Positions 41,562 to 49,946 of a stretch of 64,000 nucleotides of DNA are shown here, piece after piece (positions within the stretch are counted from its first letter, which is position 1; every line of letters begins with the position of its first letter). Position numbers and translations under genes: made by a program. The notes under the pieces are model-generated. The model was given only the letters and a program-made list of their open reading frames with translations, was not told the origin of the DNA and made no database searches. The DNA is from Microbacteriaceae bacterium (GTDB lineage Bacteria > Actinomycetota > Actinomycetes > Actinomycetales > Microbacteriaceae), in assembly GCA_019638805.1 (NCBI GenBank), contig JAHBTA010000001.1:372001-436000 (forward strand). The letters are read 5' to 3'.

Positions 41562-44500
41562 TCAGCCCAGGGAGGGTCCGGCGCCAGGCGAGCTCTGGGT
41601 GATCGTCGAGTAGTCGGCCGTCGCAGGCTGCGTGACAGGCGCTGCGGCCTTCGGCGTCGATGCCGGCGGCGCGGGGGTGCTGTCAGGTGCGAGCCCGGCG
41701 AGGGCCGCGTCGACGCGTTCGAGTTCGGCGCGCACGGCGTCGAGCGCGTCGCGGTGTTTGAACGGGGAGCCGAGGTTGCGTTCGGCGTCGGCGCGGGACT
41801 CCTCTGCGTCGGCGATGCGTTGCTGGGTCTTGGTGATCAGGTCGGGGATGTTGGCGGCGCGGTGTTCGAGTTGGCGGATCAGGCCGAGGGCGTCGTCGAG
41901 GACTTTGTCTACGGGGCTGATGGCGGCGGAGCCGGGGACGCCTTCCAGGTTGAGTTCGAGCAGGATGTTGCCCAGGTCGGTGCGGGTGCGGGCGATGATC
42001 GGGAAGCCGCTGATCTGCCCGAGCGGGCCGTGGCCGCGGTCGTCCCGGATGGGGCGGGCGTACTGGAGGGACCTGCCGCGCGCCCATTGTGCGATCGCGG
42101 TGGCGGCGTCGGTGCGGGAGGTGTACTGGCCGCGGCCGATGGTGATGCGGAATCGGTCCCCGGAGAGGTCTTCGACTTTGCCCAGTGCGGCTTCGAGTGC
42201 GGACTGTTCCGCCTGAAGTCGGTCCAGGGTGCGGTTGGAGGAGTCGATGGCGAAGCGGAGGGTGGTCTGGGCGCGGTGGTAGGCGCGCTCCAGCCGTTCC
42301 AGCCGGGTGGCTTCGTTGAGCGCGACGGACCGTTCCAGCAGGAGCGGGTTGCCGGAGGCGAGGGCTTTGGCTTCCGCGGCGGAGAGGCTGTCGCTTCCGA
42401 GGTCGTCGATCTCGCGCACGTCGAGCCGTCCGCGCATGACTTGGCCGATGAACTTGGACTTCCGTTCGATGGCCTGCCACATGTAGGCGGCGAAGGTGTG
42501 CTCGGTGACGTACTGGATCACCTCCACCTCCGCGTTTTGGTTGCCCTGCCGCAGGATCCGTCCGTGGCGTTGGGCGACGTCGGCGGGCCGCCAGGGGCAG
42601 TCCACGTCGTGCAGCGCGACCGCGCGGGCCTGGACGTTGGTGCCGACGCCGGCCTTGCTGGTGGAGGCGATCAGGATCGCGACCTTCCCGTCCCGGCAGG
42701 CGGCGAACAGGCGAGCCTTCTCGGCGTCGTTGCGGGCCTCGTGCACGAACCGGACCCCGCTCTCCGGCACGCCGCGGGCGATCAGCCCGATCTTCAAGTA
42801 GTCGTAGGCGTTCCATTTGGTCGGGTTGGGGGTGCCGAGGTCGCAGAACACGATTTGCAGCGCGCCGGGCAGAGGGGAAGGCTGCCCGGTGCGCGTGTCC
42901 AGGTAGGTGGTGCCGGCGTGGGCGTGGTGGATGTGCGCGATGCGGTCGGCGATCTCGTTCAGCGGGACGATGGCGGGGTTCGCGGCGGGGTCGACCATGC
43001 GGATGTCCAGCGCGGCCTTGCGGCCGTCGGTGGAGATGTTCAGCATGTTGTCCTCGGACGGCGGCACCGACCGGTTGGCGACGCGTTCCGCGCGTTGGCC
43101 GAGCTGGGCGACGTAGTCGCGGACTTCCTCGCCGGGGGTGAGGACGACGGTTTCGGGGATGCGTCGCCCGTCGGGTCGTTCCTTGATGAGTGGGGTGGGT
43201 AGGTCGAGGTCTTCGGCGGTCTTCACGTCGGCGAAGACGTGCCAGATGCGCAGCATCTCGGGGACGTTCTGGAACTTCGCGAACCGGGTTTTGACGCGGA
43301 AGTTGCTGCCGCCGGTGGGGGCCATCTCGACCTCGGTGACGGTCTTGCCGAAGGTGGCGGCCCAGGCATCGAAGGGCAGTACGCCGGCCTCGTTCAGCAG
43401 GTCCGGGCGCAGGTACCGGGTCATCACGTGGGCTTCGGTGATGCTGTTGGCGATCGGTGTCGCGGTGGCGAACGTGGCGTACCGGGACGGGTGGCTGCGG
43501 CGCAGGTAGTCGATCTTGAGCGCGAGGTCGAACGCGCGGGCGGACCCGTCGATGGCGGCGTCGGGGATGTTGGAGGTGGTGACCAGGTTCTTGTAGTCGT
43601 GGGCCTCGTCGACGATGGCGTAGTCGATGCCGGTGGCCTCGAAGGTGACGCCGGCATCCCTCGGGGTGTCGAGCATCTTCTTGACCTTCTCCTCCTCACG
43701 GGCGATGGCCTTCTCGATCTGCTTCAGGGTTCGACCGTCGTCCTCGGCCGTGAAGTCCAGCGCCTGCTTCAGCACGGTCAGGTGCTGGTTGGTGAATGCG
43801 GTGAGGTTCTCCGGTTCCAGGTCGAGGCGTTGGAACGCGGTGCGGGTGAGGATGATCCCGTCCCAGTCGTTCGCCGCCGCGCGGGCGACGAAGATGCGCC
43901 GCTTGTCACCGGCGAGGGTGTCGCTGTTCGCGGCGAGGATGCGGGCCTGCGGGTACAGCTGCAGCCACTCCCTAGAGAACTGCTCGAGCATGTGGTTGGG
44001 AACCACGATCGCCGGCTTGCGGACCATCCCCAGGCGCCGGAGCTCCATCGCCCCGACGACCATCTCGGCGGTCTTCCCGGCGCCGACCTCGTGGAACAGG
44101 CCGACCGCGGGTTCGGCGATCATCCGCGCGACCGCGGCCCGCTGGTGCGGGCGCAGCTCGAACGCCTCGGTCATGCCCGGCAGGGACAGGTACTCGCCGT
44201 CGCTGCTGTAGTCGCGAAGGCTGATCGAGTTGAACCGGCGGTTGTACTCCGCGGCGAGCTCACGGGCACGGTCGGGGTCTTCCCACACCCACTCCTCGAA
44301 CCGTTCGATGAGCTGCCCGGCCATGTCCTGCGCGGCGGCGGTCTCGGTCGGGTTGAACACCGAGCGTTCGCGCCCGTCGGCGTCCTTGTAGGTGTCGTCG
44401 ACCCGGATCGGGGTCTGGTTCGCGATCAGCTCGAACAGGTCAGGAGCCGGGCGCCGTTCGGTGCCCCACTCCTGGGAGGCGCGGACGGTGAACCGCATCC

Positions 44501-46589
44501 CGCCGCGCACCTTCCACGTCGCCGGCAGCGGGCAGGTGACCTTGACCCCCTGATCGCCGAGCAGTTCGCGGAGGAACTGCTGGTGAATCTCGGGCCTGAT
44601 CCACACCGCGCCGATCTTCGCGGTGATCTCCTCCGGCCCCAACGGGTCGGGCAGCACCCGCTGGAGGGCCTCGACGTTCACTAGGAACCGGTCGTCCTGC
44701 TCGGCGGCGAACCGGGCTGCCTCGATCTTCGGGTAGATCGACCCCGACAGGTAGGCGGGTGCGTGGACCAGGGCGCCGTCCTGCTCGGGGTCGTCGTAGA
44801 CCAGGTCGCCCAGCGATTCGCGCGCCTGCTCCGGGGTCTCGCCGAGCAGGTCGGCAATCGTGGCCAGGTCGATGCGGCCCAGCCGGTCCAGGCAGATCTG
44901 CACCGCCTCCGCCGGGGTCTCGGCCCCGAGTCGCTCCGGACGCGGGGCGACTACCCGGCGGGTCAGCAACGCGGCGGGTTCGGCTTCCTGGGTGTCGTCG
45001 TCGAAGATCTCCAACGCGAACACCAACGGTCCGAACGGGTCGCCGCGAAGCAGCCGGGTCGCCGCGGGGGTGCGGCGGGCCATGATCGGTTCCCCGTCAT
45101 CGCCGGTGCGGCCGGTCGGGGTGCGGGTGAACCGGTTGATCGGCCCGAACCGGTAGAGGTAGGACTGCCACTCGGCGAGCAGGCTCGCGCGGCTGGTGCT
45201 GATCTCGATCGTGTCGTCCACCGTGGCGCGCTCCAAGGCGAGCTGCCGGGCGGCCTGGTCCCGCAGTCGCAGCAGGTGCCGCAGCTCCTTCGCCGCGGAC
45301 GCCGGCACCTTCAGCGGCTCTCTCCGACCGGCGGTGACGATCGTGAATCCGCCGTCGGGTTCGGCGGCGATCGTGCCGTCCCACGCCGTGCCCGCGCCCT
45401 GCCCGTCGAGGTCGACTGTCTCCGCTCGCTCGAAGGGCCGTTCGGTGAGCACCAGTCCGGCGGTGTGAGCGTCCGCGACGATGCGGTCGAGGGCGTCCCG
45501 CAGGCGGACCGGGACGTCGGTGAGGTCGCCGCGAACGTGGAGAGTGTCGGCGTTGTACATGCCGTGCCGCATCGTGAGCGTGCCGAGCACGTTCTTCGGA
45601 TGCTGGTCGAAGTAGGCGTTCAGCTTCACCGCCGCACCGTCGACTTCACGGGTGGTGACGGCTTCCCAGGTGGTGTCGTGGGGGGTGCGGTCGGGTTCGC
45701 GACGGCGGAGGATCAGCAGGTCGGTGAGGGCCTCGGTGCCGGCGGTGCGCCGGTGCGCACCGTTCGGCAGCCGGATCGCACCCAGCAGGTCCGCGTAGCG
45801 GGACATCTCGCGCCGCGCCGCCGGGTTGGCGGCGTCGAGCGTGAAGTGGGAGGTGAGTGCCGCGACGATCCCGCCGGGCCGGGTCAGCCGCAGTGCCTTG
45901 AGCAGGAAGTGGTTGTGGATCGAGTGCCGGTTCGCGTTGTCCACCGGGTCGTGCAGCGCGATGTCGGCGAACGGGACGTTCCCGACGGCGGCGTCGAACC
46001 AGCCGCCGGCGAACCGGGTGTCGGCGAACGACCCCGCCCGCACCTGATGCTGCGGGTAGAGCGCCTGCGCGATCCGAGCGCTCGTCGAGTCCAACTCCAC
46101 CCCGACCATGCGGGCGCCGTCGGGCGCGAGTCCCAGGAAGGTGCCGCAGCCGCACCCCGGTTCCAGCACCCGCCCGCTCGTGAAGCCGAGGCCCTCGAGC
46201 GCCTGCCAGATCGCCGCGACGTAGCCGGGGTCGGTGTAGTGCGCGTTCAGCACCGTGCGGCGAGCCCGCGTGTACTCGGTCTCAGACAGCAGCTCCTTGA
46301 GCACCGCGCGTTCGTCCGCCCAGGTCGAGTCGCGGTCGTCGAACACGGCCGGGACGGCTCCCCAACTCGACCACCCGGCCAGCACCACCTGCTCGTCCGC
46401 GGTCGCGGGACGTTCCTCGGCTTCCAGGGTGCGCAGCATCCGGATCGCGGCGAGGTTCGCCTGCAACCTGGCCCGGTCCCCGGACGGTGCCAGCAGGGTG
46501 GCCGGGTCGGGCCGGAAGGAGACGGCTACCGGTCGGTCGACTCCGTATTCAGGTAACGCTGCCAGCGCGCCTGCACCGACGCCTGCCAT
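41562..46589 (-). CDS. DarB-like giant DNA methyltransferase-helicase fusion
   Basis: The protein of about 1675 residues joins an N-terminal adenine-methyltransferase-like domain (SAM motif LEPGCGCGTFLG near residue 143, catalytic-type motif GNVPF soon after) to an SF2/Snf2-like helicase (Walker A EVGAGKTAEM near 831, DEAHDYKN near 995, QRHGRILRQGNQN as motif VI), with a coiled C-terminus. It resembles phage P1 DarB and other element-borne antirestriction proteins that protect incoming DNA. ATG 46589 is chosen because it gives the family's short leader before RPVAVSFRPDPATLLAPSG. The open frame runs another 770 bases upstream, but that stretch is antisense or out of frame to two smaller genes. 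Confidence 0.85.
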   Translation of the reverse strand: MAGVGAGALAALPEYGVDRPVAVSFRPDPATLLAPSGDRARLQANLAAIRMLRTLEAEERPATADEQVVLAGWSSWGAVPAVFDDRDSTWADERAVLKELLSETEYTRARRTVLNAHYTDPGYVAAIWQALEGLGFTSGRVLEPGCGCGTFLGLAPDGARMVGVELDSTSARIAQALYPQHQVRAGSFADTRFAGGWFDAAVGNVPFADIALHDPVDNANRHSIHNHFLLKALRLTRPGGIVAALTSHFTLDAANPAARREMSRYADLLGAIRLPNGAHRRTAGTEALTDLLILRRREPDRTPHDTTWEAVTTREVDGAAVKLNAYFDQHPKNVLGTLTMRHGMYNADTLHVRGDLTDVPVRLRDALDRIVADAHTAGLVLTERPFERAETVDLDGQGAGTAWDGTIAAEPDGGFTIVTAGRREPLKVPASAAKELRHLLRLRDQAARQLALERATVDDTIEISTSRASLLAEWQSYLYRFGPINRFTRTPTGRTGDDGEPIMARRTPAATRLLRGDPFGPLVFALEIFDDDTQEAEPAALLTRRVVAPRPERLGAETPAEAVQICLDRLGRIDLATIADLLGETPEQARESLGDLVYDDPEQDGALVHAPAYLSGSIYPKIEAARFAAEQDDRFLVNVEALQRVLPDPLGPEEITAKIGAVWIRPEIHQQFLRELLGDQGVKVTCPLPATWKVRGGMRFTVRASQEWGTERRPAPDLFELIANQTPIRVDDTYKDADGRERSVFNPTETAAAQDMAGQLIERFEEWVWEDPDRARELAAEYNRRFNSISLRDYSSDGEYLSLPGMTEAFELRPHQRAAVARMIAEPAVGLFHEVGAGKTAEMVVGAMELRRLGMVRKPAIVVPNHMLEQFSREWLQLYPQARILAANSDTLAGDKRRIFVARAAANDWDGIILTRTAFQRLDLEPENLTAFTNQHLTVLKQALDFTAEDDGRTLKQIEKAIAREEEKVKKMLDTPRDAGVTFEATGIDYAIVDEAHDYKNLVTTSNIPDAAIDGSARAFDLALKIDYLRRSHPSRYATFATATPIANSITEAHVMTRYLRPDLLNEAGVLPFDAWAATFGKTVTEVEMAPTGGSNFRVKTRFAKFQNVPEMLRIWHVFADVKTAEDLDLPTPLIKERPDGRRIPETVVLTPGEEVRDYVAQLGQRAERVANRSVPPSEDNMLNISTDGRKAALDIRMVDPAANPAIVPLNEIADRIAHIHHAHAGTTYLDTRTGQPSPLPGALQIVFCDLGTPNPTKWNAYDYLKIGLIARGVPESGVRFVHEARNDAEKARLFAACRDGKVAILIASTSKAGVGTNVQARAVALHDVDCPWRPADVAQRHGRILRQGNQNAEVEVIQYVTEHTFAAYMWQAIERKSKFIGQVMRGRLDVREIDDLGSDSLSAAEAKALASGNPLLLERSVALNEATRLERLERAYHRAQTTLRFAIDSSNRTLDRLQAEQSALEAALGKVEDLSGDRFRITIGRGQYTSRTDAATAIAQWARGRSLQYARPIRDDRGHGPLGQISGFPIIARTRTDLGNILLELNLEGVPGSAAISPVDKVLDDALGLIRQLEHRAANIPDLITKTQQRIADAEESRADAERNLGSPFKHRDALDAVRAELERVDAALAGLAPDSTPAPPASTPKAAAPVTQPATADYSTITQSSPGAGPSLG

Positions 46590-47140
46590 TCCTGGGGGTG
46601 CCTCTTCCAGAACTGCCAGGGAGAAGAGGCCGTCGTCATCTCTTCGAGGTACGTCCTCGGCAGCATCCACTCCGTCGCCGCCTGCTCGAAGTCCAGGGTC
46701 GTCTCCGCCAGCCCCTCCTGCTGCGCCTGCATCCGCCACGCCCAGTCGATCAGCGCGTCCTCCTGCGGGCTGGTCTGCAGCCATTCCTCGAAGGTCGGCT
46801 CCGGCTCGGGGAACATGCCCGACTCCGTCCGCGTGATCGCCTCCGCCTCCGACCGGGCGCGGTTCAGCCGGGCCACCTTGTCCAGGTAGTCCTCCCCCGG
46901 CAGGTCCGGCCCCGCCAGCTGCGTCGTCAGCGCGTCCACCTGGGTCAGCATTTCCTCGCCGGCCCGGGTGAAGAACGCCTCCGGGTCGGTCAGCTCCCGG
47001 TAGGCGGTCGGCCGGTGCAGGCGCCAGTGCTCCATCGCCTGCCGCCCGTACTGGTTCATCCGTCCACTCTCCCCGATCCTCAGCAGCATCGCGATCGTTC
47101 CTGCCAGCACCGTCAGCCACATCGGCTTCACCCGGCTCAT
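46526..47140 (-). CDS. Accessory protein upstream of the DarB-like gene
   Basis: The 204-residue frame begins with a hydrophobic segment (MWLTVLAGTIAMLLRIG) after an AAGGAG box with 7-base spacing. An alternative ATG at 47059 (MNQYGRQAMEHW) also has a GGGGAG box and corresponds to the core domain. The core contains PEAFFTRAGEEMLTQVDALT, EEWLQTSPQEDALIDWAWRMQ and a Trp-rich end. Similar proteins accompany large methylase-helicases in actinobacterial elements; the function is unknown. It overlaps the DarB-like start by 64 bases. Confidence 0.65.
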   Translation of the reverse strand: MSRVKPMWLTVLAGTIAMLLRIGESGRMNQYGRQAMEHWRLHRPTAYRELTDPEAFFTRAGEEMLTQVDALTTQLAGPDLPGEDYLDKVARLNRARSEAEAITRTESGMFPEPEPTFEEWLQTSPQEDALIDWAWRMQAQQEGLAETTLDFEQAATEWMLPRTYLEEMTTASSPWQFWKRHPQEWQASVQARWQRYLNTESTDR

Positions 47141-47235
47141 CGGTCTGCTCCTTCCCCTGGTCCGGTTCCTCCTCGCCCCACAGGTCGAAGGCGAGTTGCG
47201 TCGGCGAAGGCTCCGTCCGGCGCCGCACCACGCTG

Positions 47236-47616
47236 CTACCTCCGCGGCTCGGTGTCGGTTCTCTGCCCATCCCCGAGCTCGAACAGGGCCGGCCCCTGCG
47301 AGATGGGCGGGGGTTCGTCGAGGACAGACGCGCGCAGTTCGGCCTCGCTGTTGCCAACCAGCCGGTCCGCCCGCTCCAGCAGCAGATCGATTCCGACCCG
47401 GATCAGCGTGTTCTCGGTCAGCCGCGGCCCGCTGCGCACGGTGCGACGTCGCCCGAGCACCTGCACCAGCCGGGACAGGGCGACGTACTGGTCCTCCCGC
47501 ACCCGCGCTTCCTTCCGCGCCATCCGCTGATACAGCGGCGTCGACGGTCGCCACCGCGCCGATGCCGGTGCCAGTGCCCGCACTCCCGGCGTCCGGGGCG
47601 GCCTGGACTCACTCAT
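47236..47616 (-). CDS. Ribbon-helix-helix-like DNA-binding accessory protein
   Basis: The 126-residue protein has a basic N-terminus and RVREDQYVALSRLVQVLGRR, then RLTENTLIRVGIDLLLERADRLVGNSEAEL, a strand-helix-helix pattern seen in element-borne regulators and MobC/ParG-like proteins. ATG 47616 follows GGAG by 6 bases and overlaps the stop of the upstream gene by 8 bases. It might bind the origin or repress accessory genes. Confidence 0.6.
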   Translation of the reverse strand: MSESRPPRTPGVRALAPASARWRPSTPLYQRMARKEARVREDQYVALSRLVQVLGRRRTVRSGPRLTENTLIRVGIDLLLERADRLVGNSEAELRASVLDEPPPISQGPALFELGDGQRTDTEPRR

Positions 47617-47887
47617 CACGCGCTCCTGTGGACCCGAGGTCGGCGAGGGACTTTAGGTGACGGATGAAGCCCTGGCGGTCGGCGCCGGGGTCGGTGATGA
47701 GCGCGCGGATCCGCTCGCGGAGTGCCTCGAGCTCGGTGTGCGGCAGTCGCTGGAGTGGGCGGAGGCACCAGTCGAGGTCCTCGTCGAGCGTGTAGCCGGG
47801 TTCGGCCTCGGGCCGGTCCGGGTAGTAGGTGAAGGCGGCGACGGCGACCCGGTACACGGCGGCGTCGACTTGCGATCGGTCGAGCAT
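47609..47887 (-). CDS. 92-residue accessory protein, unknown
   Basis: The 92-residue helical protein starts MLDRSQVDAAVYRVAVAAF after a strong AAGAGGAG ribosome-binding site. Segments DEDLDWCLRPLQRLPHTELEA and FIRHLKSLADL suggest a small helical bundle. No function is recognised. It is coupled to the RHH-like gene by overlap. Confidence 0.65.
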   Translation of the reverse strand: MLDRSQVDAAVYRVAVAAFTYYPDRPEAEPGYTLDEDLDWCLRPLQRLPHTELEALRERIRALITDPGADRQGFIRHLKSLADLGSTGARDE

Positions 47888-48039
47888 GGGATGCTCCTCT
47901 TCTCTGGGTGGTTGCGGTGGGCGGTTGGCGATGTGCGCCGCCGCAGCGAGCGGACGGCGGCGGCTGAATGACGGTCGGGCGGCCGGAGGGGTTGCGGCGG
48001 CCCGACCGCGCGGCGGGTACTTCCGGCTGGGCACGGCGC

Positions 48040-49011
48040 TCATAGTCCGATCCCCCCGGTGGACGCCGCCGGGGCAACTGGCTCGTAAGGGTCGGGCTGC
48101 CGGCACGGCTCCGGCCGCCGCGGCGTGATCCGCAGCCGGTCGTTGATAACGCGGGCGATGGCGTCCATGCGCTCCTCCTCAGCGGTTCGACGATTGACGA
48201 CAGCGGAACTGGTCTCGGGATGCTTCAGCGCGTACTGCTCCGCACGGAACCGCTCGCACTCCCGCTCCCACGCGGCGATCAGCTCGGGCGGGGTGCGCAG
48301 CTCTGCCTCGAGACGCGCTTGGTACTCCGGCGTCAGCGTGCGGCCGAAGAACTCCTCCGCGGCCGCCGAGTCCGCAGCACGCTCTTCTGCGCCGATCCGA
48401 TGCAGGCGCCGCACCGGCAGGCCCGCCTCTTTACGGCGGCGGTCGCGGGCGCGCCACTGCCGCGATCGCTCTCGGTCCTGCTCGCGATGCGCCTCGCGGT
48501 AGCGGCGGCTGTACTCGCGGCGCTCCTCGGCATGCTCCACGTAGTACGCCTGCGCTCGCCGCGCATTGGCGCTCGGGTCGAGGCGCTTCTTCTCCCGCTG
48601 CCGCCGGTTGACCTCCTCGCGGTTCCGCGCCCGCCAGGCATCGTTACGGCGCTTCTTCCCCTCCCGGAAGCCATCCGGGTCGGCCGCCCGCCGTCCGGCG
48701 AGATACTCGCGGACCTTCGCCCGGCTCGCCTCGACATCGGCGTGGTAGCGCGCACGCGAGTAAGCGGCCTTCCGCAGCCGACGCTCCTCCGTCTTGCGCC
48801 CCTCGGCGGCGCGGCGGCGCATGTACTCCCGGTTCGACTGTCGAGCACTGTCCAGGTTGGCCTCGCGCCACCGCTTCCGATACGCGGCGATCTCCTCGGC
48901 GTGCTCCTCCCGGTACTTCTTGGCGTAGGCGGCCCGCTCCTCGGCATGCTCCGCGCGGTAGCGCCGGCCACGCTCGAGGCGCTGACGCCGTTCCCGTTCC
49001 GCCTTGTTCAC
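48040..49011 (-). CDS. Highly charged Arg/Glu repeat protein
   Basis: The 323-residue protein is dominated by alternating basic and acidic residues with an imprecise repeat of the type Y-R-E/A-E-H-A-E-E-x3-Y/Y-x-K/R-R-Y-R (for example YRAEHAEERAAYAKKYREEH). It should form one long charged helix. Similar repeats occur as N-terminal arms of phage or element HNH proteins, but no HNH core is present. The last 100 residues are less repetitive (RTLTPEYQARLEAELRTPPE). Nucleic-acid binding is plausible. A divergent promoter region lies immediately upstream. Confidence 0.65.
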   Translation of the reverse strand: MNKAERERRQRLERGRRYRAEHAEERAAYAKKYREEHAEEIAAYRKRWREANLDSARQSNREYMRRRAAEGRKTEERRLRKAAYSRARYHADVEASRAKVREYLAGRRAADPDGFREGKKRRNDAWRARNREEVNRRQREKKRLDPSANARRAQAYYVEHAEERREYSRRYREAHREQDRERSRQWRARDRRRKEAGLPVRRLHRIGAEERAADSAAAEEFFGRTLTPEYQARLEAELRTPPELIAAWERECERFRAEQYALKHPETSSAVVNRRTAEEERMDAIARVINDRLRITPRRPEPCRQPDPYEPVAPAASTGGIGL

Positions 49012-49032
49012 GCCGCCCCACCTTTGTTAGTT

Positions 49033-49080
49033 CGTGTCACGGATTGACACACGATAGACAGGCGTGTAGAACCGTGTCAA
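49033..49080. promoter_or_regulatory. Overlapping divergent promoters with inverted repeat
   Basis: Rightward: -35 TTGACA (49044-49049) and -10 TAGAAC (49067-49072), 17-bp spacer. Leftward: -35 TTGACA (minus strand, 49075-49080) and -10 TATCGT (49051-49056), 18-bp spacer. GTGTCA (49034-49039) and TGACAC (49045-49050) form an inverted repeat, and CGTGTCA recurs at 49073-49079. Two face-to-face promoters with shared repeats look like a switch between the integrase arm and the leftward accessory operon. Confidence 0.6.
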
Positions 49081-49126
49081 GTAATCGCAATAGCGAATCC
49101 GTGACGCGGAAGGGCAAACTAGGGAG

Positions 49127-49717
49127 GTGAAGATCGACGTGCGTACCCCCGACGGCCAGCGCATGACGTGGAGACACGCCACGCTGCCGCTCGGGTCCGC
49201 GTTGCGGATCGCTCCGGCGTTCACCGCCACCGCCACCGCTGACGACATCCAGGTGGAATCCACCATCGAGGCCGTCTACTCAGCGGACGCCGGCCGGTAC
49301 CGGATCGCTGCCACCGCCCACCGCGCCACCTCGAGCACCGGTGAGATCACACCCACCGTGCTCCGTCAGGTCCGACTCGGTGAGTTGCTGACGGCCGCGG
49401 TGCCGCACTGCGTGACCGTGGAGTTCGAAGGCAAGCAGCGCACCGTCCACGACCTGCTGGCCACCGGCGGACGAGTCGTCCCAGAGCCGCTCGCGGCAAT
49501 CGCGGTCGCAGCGGGGCCCACCGCCGACACGTTGGGACTGGTCCAACTCATCTACGGGGTCGCAGCACTCGCCGCGTCACCCCCCATGCGCGCCGTCGCC
49601 AACGAGCTCGGTATCCCCGAGCGCACCGCGACCCACTGGATCAGCAAGGCGCGGGCCGCGGGACTCCTCGAGGGCATCAGGTACGTCGTCGGTCGCCAGC
49701 CGGATGGAGCCCGCTGA
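49127..49717 (+). CDS. Element regulatory protein with C-terminal HTH
   Basis: The 196-residue frame has an N-terminal beta-rich region (about residues 1-90) and a C-terminal helix-turn-helix in AVANELGIPERTATHWISKARAAGLLEG. The first GTG (49127) overlaps an AGGGAGG sequence; if that sequence is the ribosome-binding site, GTG 49139 is the true start. Proteins of this kind precede excisionase and integrase genes in actinobacterial elements and probably control them. It overlaps the next gene by 14 bases. Confidence 0.65.
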   Translation: MKIDVRTPDGQRMTWRHATLPLGSALRIAPAFTATATADDIQVESTIEAVYSADAGRYRIAATAHRATSSTGEITPTVLRQVRLGELLTAAVPHCVTVEFEGKQRTVHDLLATGGRVVPEPLAAIAVAAGPTADTLGLVQLIYGVAALAASPPMRAVANELGIPERTATHWISKARAAGLLEGIRYVVGRQPDGAR

Positions 49718-49937
49718 GCCGTATGCCCCCCGTACGCCGCACCCGCTGGCGGAAGGCACGAACGGCAGTCTTTTCTACTCCGAGACCGAGGCTGCGGCGC
49801 GCCTGGGCTTGCACCGCACGACCCTCCGCGCGCTCGCGCTGGCTGGCCGCGCTCCCGTCGAGCCGATCCCGCTGACCGAGCATCGCCGCGTCTACCGCCG
49901 CGCCGACATCCACCGGCTCGCCGGCCTCGAGCAGTAG
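49704..49937 (+). CDS. Excisionase-like MerR-type HTH protein
   Basis: The 77-residue protein has the compact winged helix of excisionases: FYSETEAAARLGLHRTTLRALALAG followed by RRVYRRADIHRLAGLE. Position (overlapping a regulator, 9 bases before the integrase) supports a directionality factor for excision of the element. Confidence 0.75.
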   Translation: MEPAEPYAPRTPHPLAEGTNGSLFYSETEAAARLGLHRTTLRALALAGRAPVEPIPLTEHRRVYRRADIHRLAGLEQ

Positions 49938-49946
49938 GCCGCGGGC

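Noticed and set aside
46590-47357. N-terminal extension of the DarB-like protein to residue 1931
   Set aside because: The extension is Gly/Ala/Asp-rich low-complexity sequence out of frame with an accessory gene that has a good ribosome-binding site; the family starts near 46589.
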